Both the position numbers and the translations under genes were made by a program. Of a DNA stretch of 16,025 bases, positions 1 through 7,063 are shown piece after piece; position 1 is the first letter of the stretch, and each line of letters starts with the position of its first letter. Source of the stretch: Thermoplasmata archaeon (GTDB lineage Archaea > Thermoplasmatota > Thermoplasmata > Thermoplasmatales > Thermoplasmataceae); NCBI GenBank assembly GCA_021850745.1, contig JAJZKX010000012.1:1-16025 (forward strand), given 5' to 3'. The notes below the pieces were generated by a model, which had not been told where the DNA came from, did no database searches, and saw nothing but the letters and a program-made list of their open reading frames with translations.

Positions 1-1
1 C

Positions 2-1021
2 TCAGGCAGTTTTGAGCTCATAAAGGTAGGCCCAATTTCATCACTAGTGTCAATAATGCAGTTGGGCACAAACGGGGGCGGATATTTCGGCGCAAATTCA
101 GCATATCCCTTTGCCAATCCCAGCCCGCTTACAAATTACATAGAGCTTGGCGGAATGATGCTCCTCCCCACTGCCATGCCATTCCTCTTCGGAAGAATGC
201 TCCGCATGAAGAAAGAGGGCAGGACTCTCCTGATTGCATCCTATGGGCTTTATGCCATTGATCTTGCAATCGCCCTTATTCCAGTTACTACACTGGGCGC
301 CGGCATGGAGACTAGGCTAGGAGGATTTTCAACAGCCCTTTATACTGTTACTACAACCGCATTCACCACTGGATCAGTCAATACCTCACTGGCAGCAATG
401 CATCCACTGGTTATCATGGCAGCCCTCATGGGCATGATGATACAGGCCACTCCCGGGGGGATCGGTGTGGGGGCCATGTATATGCTCATGTACGTGCTGA
501 TTACAGTATTCATTGTGGGGCTCATGGCGGGCAGGACCCCAGAATACCTTGGGGCAAAAATAACTGCAAATGATGTAAAGCTTGCAGTTATAGCATTCCT
601 GGCACATCCAGTAGTAATTCTGGTTCCAACAGCCCTTGCCTACGCACTAGGTGCAGTTCATGCCATAGGATTGGGGACGGGTCCTGTAGGGTTCACACAG
701 ATACTCTATGAATACACTTCAGCTGCAGCCAACAACGGTTCAGATTTCCTGGGGACAACTGGAAATACTGTGTTCTTCAATGTTTCCACCGGGATAGTAA
801 TGTGGGCCGGCCGTTTCATACCCATATTCATAATGCTGGCAATGGCAGGCAGAATGCTTGACAAGAAGAGGAGCACAGAAGTTGCACTAAGGACTGACAA
901 CCTGATTTTCCCGGCGATCCTCATTATCAGCATCCTAATACTTGCAGTTCTGACATTCTTCCCGTTCCTTGCGGTTGGACCAATTCTTATGCATCTGGAG
1001 GGGATAAAAAATGCCCTTTAA
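2..1021 (+). CDS. kdpA: Potassium-transporting ATPase subunit KdpA, C-terminal part (5' end outside window)
   Basis: KdpA is the potassium-selective membrane subunit of the KdpFABC pump. The frame is open from base 2, so the gene is cut by the window edge; about 210 residues of a family length near 560 are missing. The GTG at 47 is internal, because conserved KdpA sequence precedes it. Selectivity-filter loops are visible: LGTNGGGYFGANSA soon after the window start, TTTAFTTGSVN in the middle, and TSAAANNGSDFLG later. The family motif GRTPEYLG is also present. Several hydrophobic membrane spans run to the C-terminus. The stop overlaps the start of kdpB by 11 bases, so the two are surely co-transcribed. 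Promoter and any kdpF lie outside the window. Identification is very secure. Confidence 0.96.
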   Translation, partial: SGSFELIKVGPISSLVSIMQLGTNGGGYFGANSAYPFANPSPLTNYIELGGMMLLPTAMPFLFGRMLRMKKEGRTLLIASYGLYAIDLAIALIPVTTLGAGMETRLGGFSTALYTVTTTAFTTGSVNTSLAAMHPLVIMAALMGMMIQATPGGIGVGAMYMLMYVLITVFIVGLMAGRTPEYLGAKITANDVKLAVIAFLAHPVVILVPTALAYALGAVHAIGLGTGPVGFTQILYEYTSAAANNGSDFLGTTGNTVFFNVSTGIVMWAGRFIPIFIMLAMAGRMLDKKRSTEVALRTDNLIFPAILIISILILAVLTFFPFLAVGPILMHLEGIKNAL

Positions 1022-3173
1022 TGAGAAACAGATTAGCGGAAGGACAGCCGGGCAGGAAAATCTTGAGGAACCCATCAGCTGGCTATATGTGGCTAAGGAC
1101 TCCCTCCTAAGGATGAGTCCTATGAGGCTCATAAAGAACCCTGTGATGTTCGTAGTAGAACTGTCCTTCCTGGTAGTTTTGCTCATGACAATAGTGCCGG
1201 GGGCTTTTCCTCATCTGGCACACCAGAACGACAGGGTTTTCTATGCGTATGTAACGGCAATACTCTTTGTAACTGTGTGGTTCAGCACCATTTCTGACTC
1301 TTTTGCGGAAGCAAGGTCCAGGGCAACTGCTGCAAACCTGAAGAAGCTAGAAAAAGAGGGAGTTGCCAGGAGAATTCACGAAAACGGAAGCGAGGGGAGA
1401 ACCATCGAAACTGTGAAATCATCTGATCTCAGGAAAGGGGACGTCATACTTATTGAGAAGGGTGACCAGGTTCCAATTGATGCGGAAGTATCGGAGGGAA
1501 TTGCTATGCTGGACGAGTCCCTTCTCACCGGTGAATCGGTGGGAGTGAGGAAATCAAAGGGTGACACCGTAATTGGGGGTTCTACTGTTGTCAGCGATTC
1601 CATCGTTGCAATTGTAAATGTAAATCCAGACGAGACTTACATCAGCAAGCTTGTGAAAATGGTTGAATCCTCGGAAAGGCCCAAGACGCCAAATGAGGTG
1701 GCACTCTCCATACTGCTCCTTGGGCTGACAGGCGTGTTCACCATCATCCTGTTTGCACTCATAGCGCTCTCCCTTCTGCTCAATCTCGGCGCCGATCTCT
1801 CTGTGCTTATCGCGCTCTACGTGTGCCTTCTTCCAACCACGATTGGCGCATTGCTGCCGGCAATAGGAATCTCTGGAATAACCAGAATGTCAAAGAACAG
1901 CATTATCGCCAAATCCGGCAAAGCCATAGAGACTGCAGGAGACGCAGACACAATACTGCTGGACAAGACTGGAACCATAACTGTTGGGAACAGGCTCGCA
2001 CATGAGTTTATCCCTCTAGGCGGCCACTCAGAAAGAGAACTTGCTGAAGCTGCATTCCTGTCATCATGGAATGATGATACACCGGAAGGGAGGAGCATAG
2101 TGGAACTTGCCTTCGCAAAGAGGTTTGTCCCGAGGGAATATGATGCACTTAGGGAAGGCGTGCATGAGGAATTCAGCGCAGTCACAAGAAGGAGCGGAAT
2201 AACCCTTGTTGACTCCGACGACTTCACCCTCCCCAAAGGCGGGAGGGAATTCTACCAGAGGCACAGGTTCAGGAAGAAATTCGAGCTCCAGACTCCCCTG
2301 ACGGAAGATACGACCATTCACAAGGGTGCCCCAGATGCCATAAAGGATTCAGCGGAAGCCTGCCCTGACAATTATGATGATGTGGTTACCAGGATCACTT
2401 CGGAGGGAGGTACCCCAATTGCCGTATCCATGAACGGGACTGTACTCGGGATCATATACTTCAAGGATGTGATCAAGCATGGTATCAAGGAGAGAATCCT
2501 CGGGCTCAGGAAAATGGGGATAAGGCCGGTGATGATCACGGGAGACCACCCCCTTACGGCAAGAAGCATTGCCGGCGAGGTGGGGATTGATGAATTTGTT
2601 GCCCAGGCCAAGCCCGAGACCAAGTACCAGAAGGTCAAGGATGAACAGGCGGAGAACCGGATTGTTGCAATGATAGGGGACGGCACAAACGATGCCCCGG
2701 CCCTTGCCGCTGCAGACGTGGGGCTTGCGATGGCCTCAGGTACATTCGCTGCAAAGGATGCCGCAAACATGGTGGACCTTGAGTCAAACCCTTCAAAGAT
2801 CATCGACGTAGTAATGCTAGGAAAGCAGCTTCTGATGACCAGGGGGGCCGTTACTACATTCAGCATCACCAATGATGTTGCCAAGTACTTTGCTATCGTG
2901 CCAGTAATGTTTGCCAGCATCCCTGCGCTTGGCGCCCTGAACATTCTTGGCCTGGCTCCGCAAACCGCTGTGCTTTCTGCACTGATCTTCAATGCCATTG
3001 TCATTCCTGCACTCATACCCATAGCGCTGCGGGGAACGAGGTTCAAACCCCAGAGCACTCTGAGAATATTCCTGAAAAACCTATTCCTGTACGGAGTGGG
3101 AGGAGTGCTGCTGCCATTTGCGGCCATAAAGCTGATTGCTGTATTCCTGGTATTTACAGGAGGCATAATATGA
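1011..3173 (+). CDS. kdpB: Potassium-transporting P-type ATPase subunit KdpB
   Basis: KdpB is the catalytic P-type ATPase subunit that hydrolyses ATP to drive potassium import through KdpA. It is 720 residues; the E. coli protein is 682. Motifs in order: RNPVMF-like start of the first membrane span (KNPVMFVVE), actuator loop TGES at residues 173-176, phosphorylation motif DKTGTIT with the aspartate at 318, nucleotide-domain KGAPDAI, MITGDH, and hinge GDGTNDAPAL from residue 556. Membrane helices lie near 45-105, 235-295 and in the last 120 residues. Relative to E. coli there is a short N-terminal extension and about 25 extra residues in the nucleotide-binding domain before KGAPDAI. ATG 1011 is preceded by a strong SD (GGAGGGG, 997-1003). 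The stop overlaps kdpC as ATGA. Confidence 0.98.
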   Translation: MPFNEKQISGRTAGQENLEEPISWLYVAKDSLLRMSPMRLIKNPVMFVVELSFLVVLLMTIVPGAFPHLAHQNDRVFYAYVTAILFVTVWFSTISDSFAEARSRATAANLKKLEKEGVARRIHENGSEGRTIETVKSSDLRKGDVILIEKGDQVPIDAEVSEGIAMLDESLLTGESVGVRKSKGDTVIGGSTVVSDSIVAIVNVNPDETYISKLVKMVESSERPKTPNEVALSILLLGLTGVFTIILFALIALSLLLNLGADLSVLIALYVCLLPTTIGALLPAIGISGITRMSKNSIIAKSGKAIETAGDADTILLDKTGTITVGNRLAHEFIPLGGHSERELAEAAFLSSWNDDTPEGRSIVELAFAKRFVPREYDALREGVHEEFSAVTRRSGITLVDSDDFTLPKGGREFYQRHRFRKKFELQTPLTEDTTIHKGAPDAIKDSAEACPDNYDDVVTRITSEGGTPIAVSMNGTVLGIIYFKDVIKHGIKERILGLRKMGIRPVMITGDHPLTARSIAGEVGIDEFVAQAKPETKYQKVKDEQAENRIVAMIGDGTNDAPALAAADVGLAMASGTFAAKDAANMVDLESNPSKIIDVVMLGKQLLMTRGAVTTFSITNDVAKYFAIVPVMFASIPALGALNILGLAPQTAVLSALIFNAIVIPALIPIALRGTRFKPQSTLRIFLKNLFLYGVGGVLLPFAAIKLIAVFLVFTGGII

Positions 3174-3646
3174 AAGGAGGAAAACTGATTTCAGGAACCC
3201 TGCGGCTTGCCCTGGTCCTAGCCCTGATTTGTGGTGTGATATACCCCGTTGTTGTCACAGGCATTGGGCAGGCACTGTTTCCGTTCCAGGCAAACGGTGA
3301 GATGGCACAGTTGAACAATGCAACCGTGGGGTCATACCTCATAGGGCAGTCCACAAACAACTCGCACTACCTGTTCAATGTGAGGAATGATTCAGCCTCA
3401 GGGGTGGATCCTGATATCACGGTAACAAGTGCAATGGCCCAGGCCCAGGTGATTCACAACTCTACAAACATATCCCTGGCCTACCTGGATGGCCTGATAC
3501 ATAACAATACCCGGTACTCCATGTTCTTTTTCGGAACAGCGTATGTGGATTCACTGAGCCTGAACATCCTGATCATAGATCATTTCCACAACAGCATTGC
3601 TGTCTACGGGAAGATCTATAATGGCCTGAACACAACAGGAAGCTGA
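3170..3646 (+). CDS. kdpC: Potassium-transporting ATPase subunit KdpC, asparagine-rich
   Basis: KdpC is the single-span accessory subunit of the Kdp pump, with its C-terminal domain outside the membrane. It is 158 residues, shorter than E. coli KdpC (190). The N-terminal span (about residues 11-36) ends in the family pattern LICGVIYPVVVTGIGQALFPFQANG. The motif SASGVDPDIT at 75-84 matches the family SASGLDNNIT, and YVDSLSLN near 125-132 matches the C-terminal motif. The region between them is compressed. The outer domain carries seven N-x-S/T sequons, which suggests heavy surface N-glycosylation (inference). ATG 3170 overlaps the kdpB stop and has AGGAGG at 3158-3163, six bases upstream. It is the last gene of the kdp cluster; no kdpD or kdpE follows. 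Confidence 0.93.
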   Translation: MKGGKLISGTLRLALVLALICGVIYPVVVTGIGQALFPFQANGEMAQLNNATVGSYLIGQSTNNSHYLFNVRNDSASGVDPDITVTSAMAQAQVIHNSTNISLAYLDGLIHNNTRYSMFFFGTAYVDSLSLNILIIDHFHNSIAVYGKIYNGLNTTGS

Positions 3647-3681
3647 CCACTTGGAGTGCCCTGATGCCTGATTTTGGGAAA

Positions 3682-3726
3682 GCCGGCCTTGTACACCGGG
3701 GCCGGTAAAATTTATTCAAATTTTTT
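3682..3726 (+). terminator. GC-rich hairpin then T run, possible kdp terminator
   Basis: GCCGGCC (3682-3688) pairs with GGCCGGT (3700-3706, one G-U) around an 11-base loop. It is followed by A/T-rich sequence with six T at 3721-3726. It lies 36 bases past the kdpC stop. Archaeal termination depends mainly on T runs, so the hairpin may instead protect the mRNA end. Confidence 0.45.
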
Positions 3727-3731
3727 GAAGA

Positions 3732-3740
3732 TTTATATAA
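3732..3740 (+). promoter_or_regulatory. Consensus TATA box upstream of mscS
   Basis: TTTATATAA is an excellent archaeal TATA match and predicts transcription starting near 3760-3764, about 120 bases before the mscS start. Just upstream is an inverted repeat, TTCAAA (3715-3720) and TTTGAA (3724-3729), which could be an operator. No gene with a normal start begins at the predicted start site, so this would give mscS a long leader or drive a small RNA. Confidence 0.5.
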
Positions 3741-3852
3741 GCTATAATTCCAGTTAATTCCAATAAATACGGCATAGTGGTGCATGCGGGCAATGCCATA
3801 TTTTTCCTATTGGCATGTATTTTCTATTTTGCAGGTTATTTTCAAGCAATCA

Positions 3853-3860
3853 CTATATGT
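3853..3860 (+). promoter_or_regulatory. Proximal TATA box for leaderless mscS
   Basis: CTATATGT is centred about 25 bases before the mscS ATG at 3881, and no SD precedes that ATG. This is the arrangement expected for a leaderless transcript. The rest of 3647-3880 holds the hairpin and distal TATA box listed separately, and otherwise AT-rich sequence with a 6-bp stem (3793-3798 with 3811-3816). Confidence 0.5.
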
Positions 3861-3880
3861 AATGGGCGCAATTTAGTATC

Positions 3881-4765
3881 ATGCCCGGGTCGCTCAGGGG
3901 AAGCATACTCAAGATCATAGCAGCCATCGTGATCGCAGTTGCTATCCTGTACGCAGCCAGATATCTCCTAGAATTTCTTTCAGGCACCTACACCGATCTC
4001 TCACATTACCTGGTTTACATAGAGGATGCCATTGCAGGAGTCATTGCAATAGGAGTTGCCGCAGCAACTGTCCGCATTCTGGGGCAGTTCATAGGATCGC
4101 TCTCTGAAAGGACCAACGGAAAGAGCAATTTCAGGGGCATCTTCATCATTGCCAGGATTGTGATTTATGCAGCAGTCATTTTCTGGTTCCTTTCCTACAT
4201 TGGAGTGAACCTTGAGGGGGCCCTGGTTGGAGGCGCAATCGGAGGGGTAGCTATCGGTTTTGCCGTTCAATCAGTTGTTTCAAACCTGCTCTCAGGCATC
4301 ATGGTAAGCGGGGGTGGCTTCATAAGGCCTGGAGATGCAGTCTCAGTTTATTCCTGGCTGTTTGGGCAGACCATCACAGGCCGGGTCGAAGATGTAAGGG
4401 CCCTATACACAAGGATTAGGAACCCACTGGGCCAGACCTTCCTCATACCTAACACCGCACTTCTTGGGACAACCGTTTACACTTCACTTGGATCCGGAAG
4501 CGGCCTCTCATTTACGTTTAGCGTGGCGTTGCCCGCTGATATCCCTGCCGACAAGCTCATAGGCAAGGCACGGGACGAACTTGGTGGTATACCCAGTTAT
4601 GGCAGCGGCTTCACAGCGGAAATTTACCTGGCCTCAAAAGCAGGAGGCACCAATACATTTTCCGTGGTAACGAAGTTCTCTGATATAGAGAAGCTTTCTA
4701 TTTTCCAGGATGCCATTAACAGGGCATTTGATCGTGCTTACTGGGGCATAAGGGACGCTGCCTGA
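3881..4765 (+). CDS. MscS-family small-conductance mechanosensitive channel
   Basis: A 294-residue membrane protein of the MscS family, which opens under membrane tension to release solutes during osmotic downshift. Hydrophobic spans lie at about 9-33, 45-71 and 86-108. The pore helix, at about 111-142, has the Gly/Ala-rich pattern VGGAIGGVAIGFAVQSVVSN typical of MscS TM3. It is followed by the beta domain (IRPGDAVSV at 148-156, GRVEDVRALYTRIRN at 167-181, IPN at 189-191) and an alpha/beta C-terminal domain. The usual extension after the cytoplasmic vestibule is short. ATG 3881 is the natural start, with a TATA box 25 bases upstream and no SD. It follows kdpABC, so the neighbourhood concerns ion and osmotic balance, but it has its own promoter. 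Which osmolyte it passes cannot be told. Confidence 0.92.
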   Translation: MPGSLRGSILKIIAAIVIAVAILYAARYLLEFLSGTYTDLSHYLVYIEDAIAGVIAIGVAAATVRILGQFIGSLSERTNGKSNFRGIFIIARIVIYAAVIFWFLSYIGVNLEGALVGGAIGGVAIGFAVQSVVSNLLSGIMVSGGGFIRPGDAVSVYSWLFGQTITGRVEDVRALYTRIRNPLGQTFLIPNTALLGTTVYTSLGSGSGLSFTFSVALPADIPADKLIGKARDELGGIPSYGSGFTAEIYLASKAGGTNTFSVVTKFSDIEKLSIFQDAINRAFDRAYWGIRDAA

Positions 4766-6448
4766 TCAATCTGATATTATCCTGTTCCTCAGCCCGTCGT
4801 AGTACCTGTAAAGGAAGATCAGGAATGAGGAGAATGTTATATTGTGGTGCTTGGACCATTCGATCTCTTTCACCATGTAGTTCAGGTGCATTCCCATTGC
4901 GTCAGCCGTGACAATAGAGCCACCTTCCCTGTATGCATCGATATTCCTTACGATGCCTTCCATTTCCGACTTCGATATGAGTCCGAGCCTCTCCCTGACC
5001 TGAGCCATCATTTTCCCTGTCTCGTATGTAATGTGGACAAGATCTTCCCTGCTCATTTCCTTAGTCTCGTAATTGAGGTAATCCTCCCAGCTCTTCCCCT
5101 GGTCTAGAAGCATGTAATAGTCACCCAGGGTCTTTGCCCTGAGGGTTATCCCATACCTGTCATGCATCTCATAGAACAGTGATCCGGGATCAAGGAATGG
5201 GGTAAGGGGCGAGAGGAAGGCATGCATCTCCATCCTTCTCCCGATATGCTGCGACATGAGATATTCGGAGAATTCAACATCTGCAATGACGTCTTCCTTC
5301 TTCTGCCTGGGAAGCCCAATGGTGAAATATACGTCAAATTTCCTGCAGCCGTTTTTTGCGGCGTTAAGAAGGGATTTTTCCAGTTCATGGTTTGAATAGC
5401 CTCGCCCAGCTATGAGCCTTATGCTCTCTTTCGAGGAATCTGGCGAGATTTCAGCGGTGAAGTTTGGAAATGACCTGCTGAGCTTTTCAAAATATTCCTT
5501 GCTTGGAGGGATGAAGTATTCTGTGAGCAAAGGGATATCCACGCCCCTCTCCTTTGCGGCTTTGAAGAAGCCATCCTGGAACTTCTCCCCGGCTGCGAAA
5601 ATATCCCCTGCAATGAAAACCGGGGTGCCTATGCTGTCCTGTATTATCTCCAGTTCCTCGGTGACCCTGTCAGGGTTTCTGAAAATTGGTGACTCCTGGC
5701 AGTAATTGTGGGAAAATGCAAAATTTGATCCTCCGCAGAAACCACAATTGTACTGGCACCCATGCTCTATGAGGGTCATGGCAGAGGGATTCTTTATCCA
5801 GAGCTTGTAAGGCAGGTGCCCCTTTACATCAGCGTACTTGATTGCGTTCTTCATCAGGAGGTTGTAGTTCAGAAGCACATCATTTATTGCCCCCGGATCA
5901 AAACTTGGGGGATTGCTCCGGACTTTTCCCTCCTCCCTGTACATGAGGTTAGGGACTGTTGAGAGATTCCTGTTTCCCTCCACCGCCTCAGCAAGCTGCA
6001 CGATGGAATGTTCCTGGAGGTCCCCGTTCAGGATGAAATCAACGAATGGAAACTGCTTCATTATCTCATTGGCAAAATAGGTTGTGGAAAAACCACCCAT
6101 GAGAAGCTTTGATTCAGGGTGTATTGATTTTATTACCCTTGCGAGGTTGATAGCGCCATGCACGTGAGGGAGCCAGTGGAGGTCTATGCCAAAGATGTCC
6201 GCTTCGATGTTTGACAGGTATTTTTCAGGGTCAAAAGCATTGGATCCGAGCATGAGTACGGCAATATTGCTTATCCTGGCATTGTAACCATTTGATACCA
6301 GAGAGTTCAGCATGCTTATGAACCCGACAGGGTACATTTCAAAAAGGGGAGTAGATGGAACAACATCGCTGATTGGCCCAGATCTTAAGTTCTTCTTCCT
6401 GAAATCATAAATACTAGGGGGATGGACAAGGCATACGTTGACTTTCAT
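4766..6448 (-). CDS. B12-binding domain / radical SAM protein of unknown function
   Basis: About 560 residues from the chosen start. The N-terminal 150 residues form a cobalamin-binding-type Rossmann domain: strand MKVNVCLVHPP at the start, FGIDLHWLPH, then GGFSTTYF and FILNGD. The family DxHxxG cobalt-ligand motif is not visible, as is common in this class. The radical SAM cluster motif CxxxCxxC is CQYNCGFC (Cys 231, 235, 238), followed by TIM-barrel features such as FIAGDIF and FTIGLPRQKKED. I recall a related family named after Thermoplasma Ta0216, but could not check it. The ATG at 6446-6448 is preferred to the upstream in-frame ATG at 6491-6493, because the conserved first strand begins there. 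The substrate is unknown; such proteins often do methylations or unusual C-C chemistry. The gene stands alone and converges on mscS with no gap. Confidence 0.85.
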   Translation of the reverse strand: MKVNVCLVHPPSIYDFRKKNLRSGPISDVVPSTPLFEMYPVGFISMLNSLVSNGYNARISNIAVLMLGSNAFDPEKYLSNIEADIFGIDLHWLPHVHGAINLARVIKSIHPESKLLMGGFSTTYFANEIMKQFPFVDFILNGDLQEHSIVQLAEAVEGNRNLSTVPNLMYREEGKVRSNPPSFDPGAINDVLLNYNLLMKNAIKYADVKGHLPYKLWIKNPSAMTLIEHGCQYNCGFCGGSNFAFSHNYCQESPIFRNPDRVTEELEIIQDSIGTPVFIAGDIFAAGEKFQDGFFKAAKERGVDIPLLTEYFIPPSKEYFEKLSRSFPNFTAEISPDSSKESIRLIAGRGYSNHELEKSLLNAAKNGCRKFDVYFTIGLPRQKKEDVIADVEFSEYLMSQHIGRRMEMHAFLSPLTPFLDPGSLFYEMHDRYGITLRAKTLGDYYMLLDQGKSWEDYLNYETKEMSREDLVHITYETGKMMAQVRERLGLISKSEMEGIVRNIDAYREGGSIVTADAMGMHLNYMVKEIEWSKHHNITFSSFLIFLYRYYDGLRNRIISD

Positions 6449-6518
6449 GGAAAAAGAATCGTAAATGTGTAAATGAACTGAGTATGCTAACATTCAGGTG
6501 TAAGAGTCTTATCTGCAT

Positions 6519-6710
6519 TTACTTGGCCGATATTCCTAATGGATTTGCTGGCCATATAATGTTCAAAGCATTCTCTAAGCTTCCTCCCATATGCTGCTTC
6601 CCAAAGGGCCATCTGGCCTTGCATGTCGCGGCCTGGAGCCCAGCATCCATAATGGCATTTTCATGTTTAACCCATTCTAGGGCCCTATTCAGTTTTTCCC
6701 AGGTGCCCAC
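6519..6710 (-). CDS. Possible small protein or gene remnant (63 codons), doubtful
   Basis: Bases 6449-6817 hold no recognised gene. Within them this minus-strand ORF reads like real protein: it includes WEKLNRALEWVKHENAIMDAG and KARWPFGKQHMGGSLENAL, with four Trp. It begins with GTG immediately after an in-frame TAA (6711-6713) and has no SD. Upstream of that TAA the same frame is open again for 29 codons (it includes MGLTDNRYYFAFMNLG), which hints at a broken longer gene, possibly an insertion-sequence remnant. I do not recognise the family. A chance ORF is quite possible. Confidence 0.3.
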   Translation of the reverse strand: MGTWEKLNRALEWVKHENAIMDAGLQAATCKARWPFGKQHMGGSLENALNIIWPANPLGISAK

Positions 6711-6771
6711 TTAACAGAGTCCCAAATTCATGAATGCAAAATAGTATCTGTTATCTGTCAGACCCATATTC

Positions 6772-6788
6772 AAGCTTATCGTAAGCTT
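6772..6788. promoter_or_regulatory. Perfect palindrome, candidate operator of the transporter operon
   Basis: AAGCTTA (6772-6778), TCG spacer, TAAGCTT (6782-6788): a perfect 7-bp inverted repeat that ends just before the TATA box of the DUF3311/SSS operon, over the expected TFB-binding position. A dimeric regulator bound here would interfere with or assist transcription initiation (inference). Confidence 0.45.
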
Positions 6789-6789
6789 A

Positions 6790-6797
6790 TTATATTT
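6790..6797 (+). promoter_or_regulatory. TATA box of the DUF3311/SSS transporter operon
   Basis: TTATATTT is centred about 25 bases before ATG 6818, and that ATG has no SD. This is the geometry of a leaderless transcript. A near-palindrome (GATCATATCATC, 6802-6813) sits between box and start. Confidence 0.6.
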
Positions 6798-6817
6798 CTG
6801 AGATCATATCATCGCAT

Positions 6818-7063
6818 ATGCCAAATGTTAGCACTGTTCAGTCAGGACAGGATAAGAAGAGGGCATACATGATAGCCGGCATTTTAATGGCTATACCATT
6901 CTTTGCGTACATAATTCTCCCTGTGTACGACAGAGTCGACCCTCAGTTATTCGGAGTGCCCCTCTTCTACTGGTATCAGACGGTGTGGCTTGCAATCTCT
7001 GCCGTGTTATTCGGCGTGGCCGCGTTTCTCATAGGACGCGCTAAGGGCGGTGAAGAAGAGTGA
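6818..7063 (+). CDS. DUF3311 small membrane protein, partner of SSS permease
   Basis: An 81-residue protein with two membrane spans, at about 17-34 and 48-72. Between them is the DUF3311 signature PVYDRVDPQLFGVPLFYWYQTVW. DUF3311 proteins are typically encoded directly before a sodium:solute symporter family permease, and here the stop overlaps the next gene's start as GTGA. They are thought to act as a small accessory subunit of the permease; this role is inferred from gene pairing. The C-terminus is a short charged tail (GGEEE). ATG 6818 is supported by the TATA box 25 bases upstream. Confidence 0.88.
   Translation: MPNVSTVQSGQDKKRAYMIAGILMAIPFFAYIILPVYDRVDPQLFGVPLFYWYQTVWLAISAVLFGVAAFLIGRAKGGEEE

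Noticed and set aside
47..49. GTG 47 as a kdpA start.
   Set aside because: The frame is open to the window edge and the residues before it match KdpA, so the gene simply continues upstream.
2372..3166. A 264-codon open frame on the minus strand.
   Set aside because: It is wholly antisense to kdpB, whose motifs are unmistakable, and its translation resembles no family I know.
6484..6714. A 76-codon plus-strand ORF in the gap after the radical SAM gene.
   Set aside because: It is Cys-rich, lacks a promoter or SD, and runs antisense to the more protein-like minus-strand ORF.
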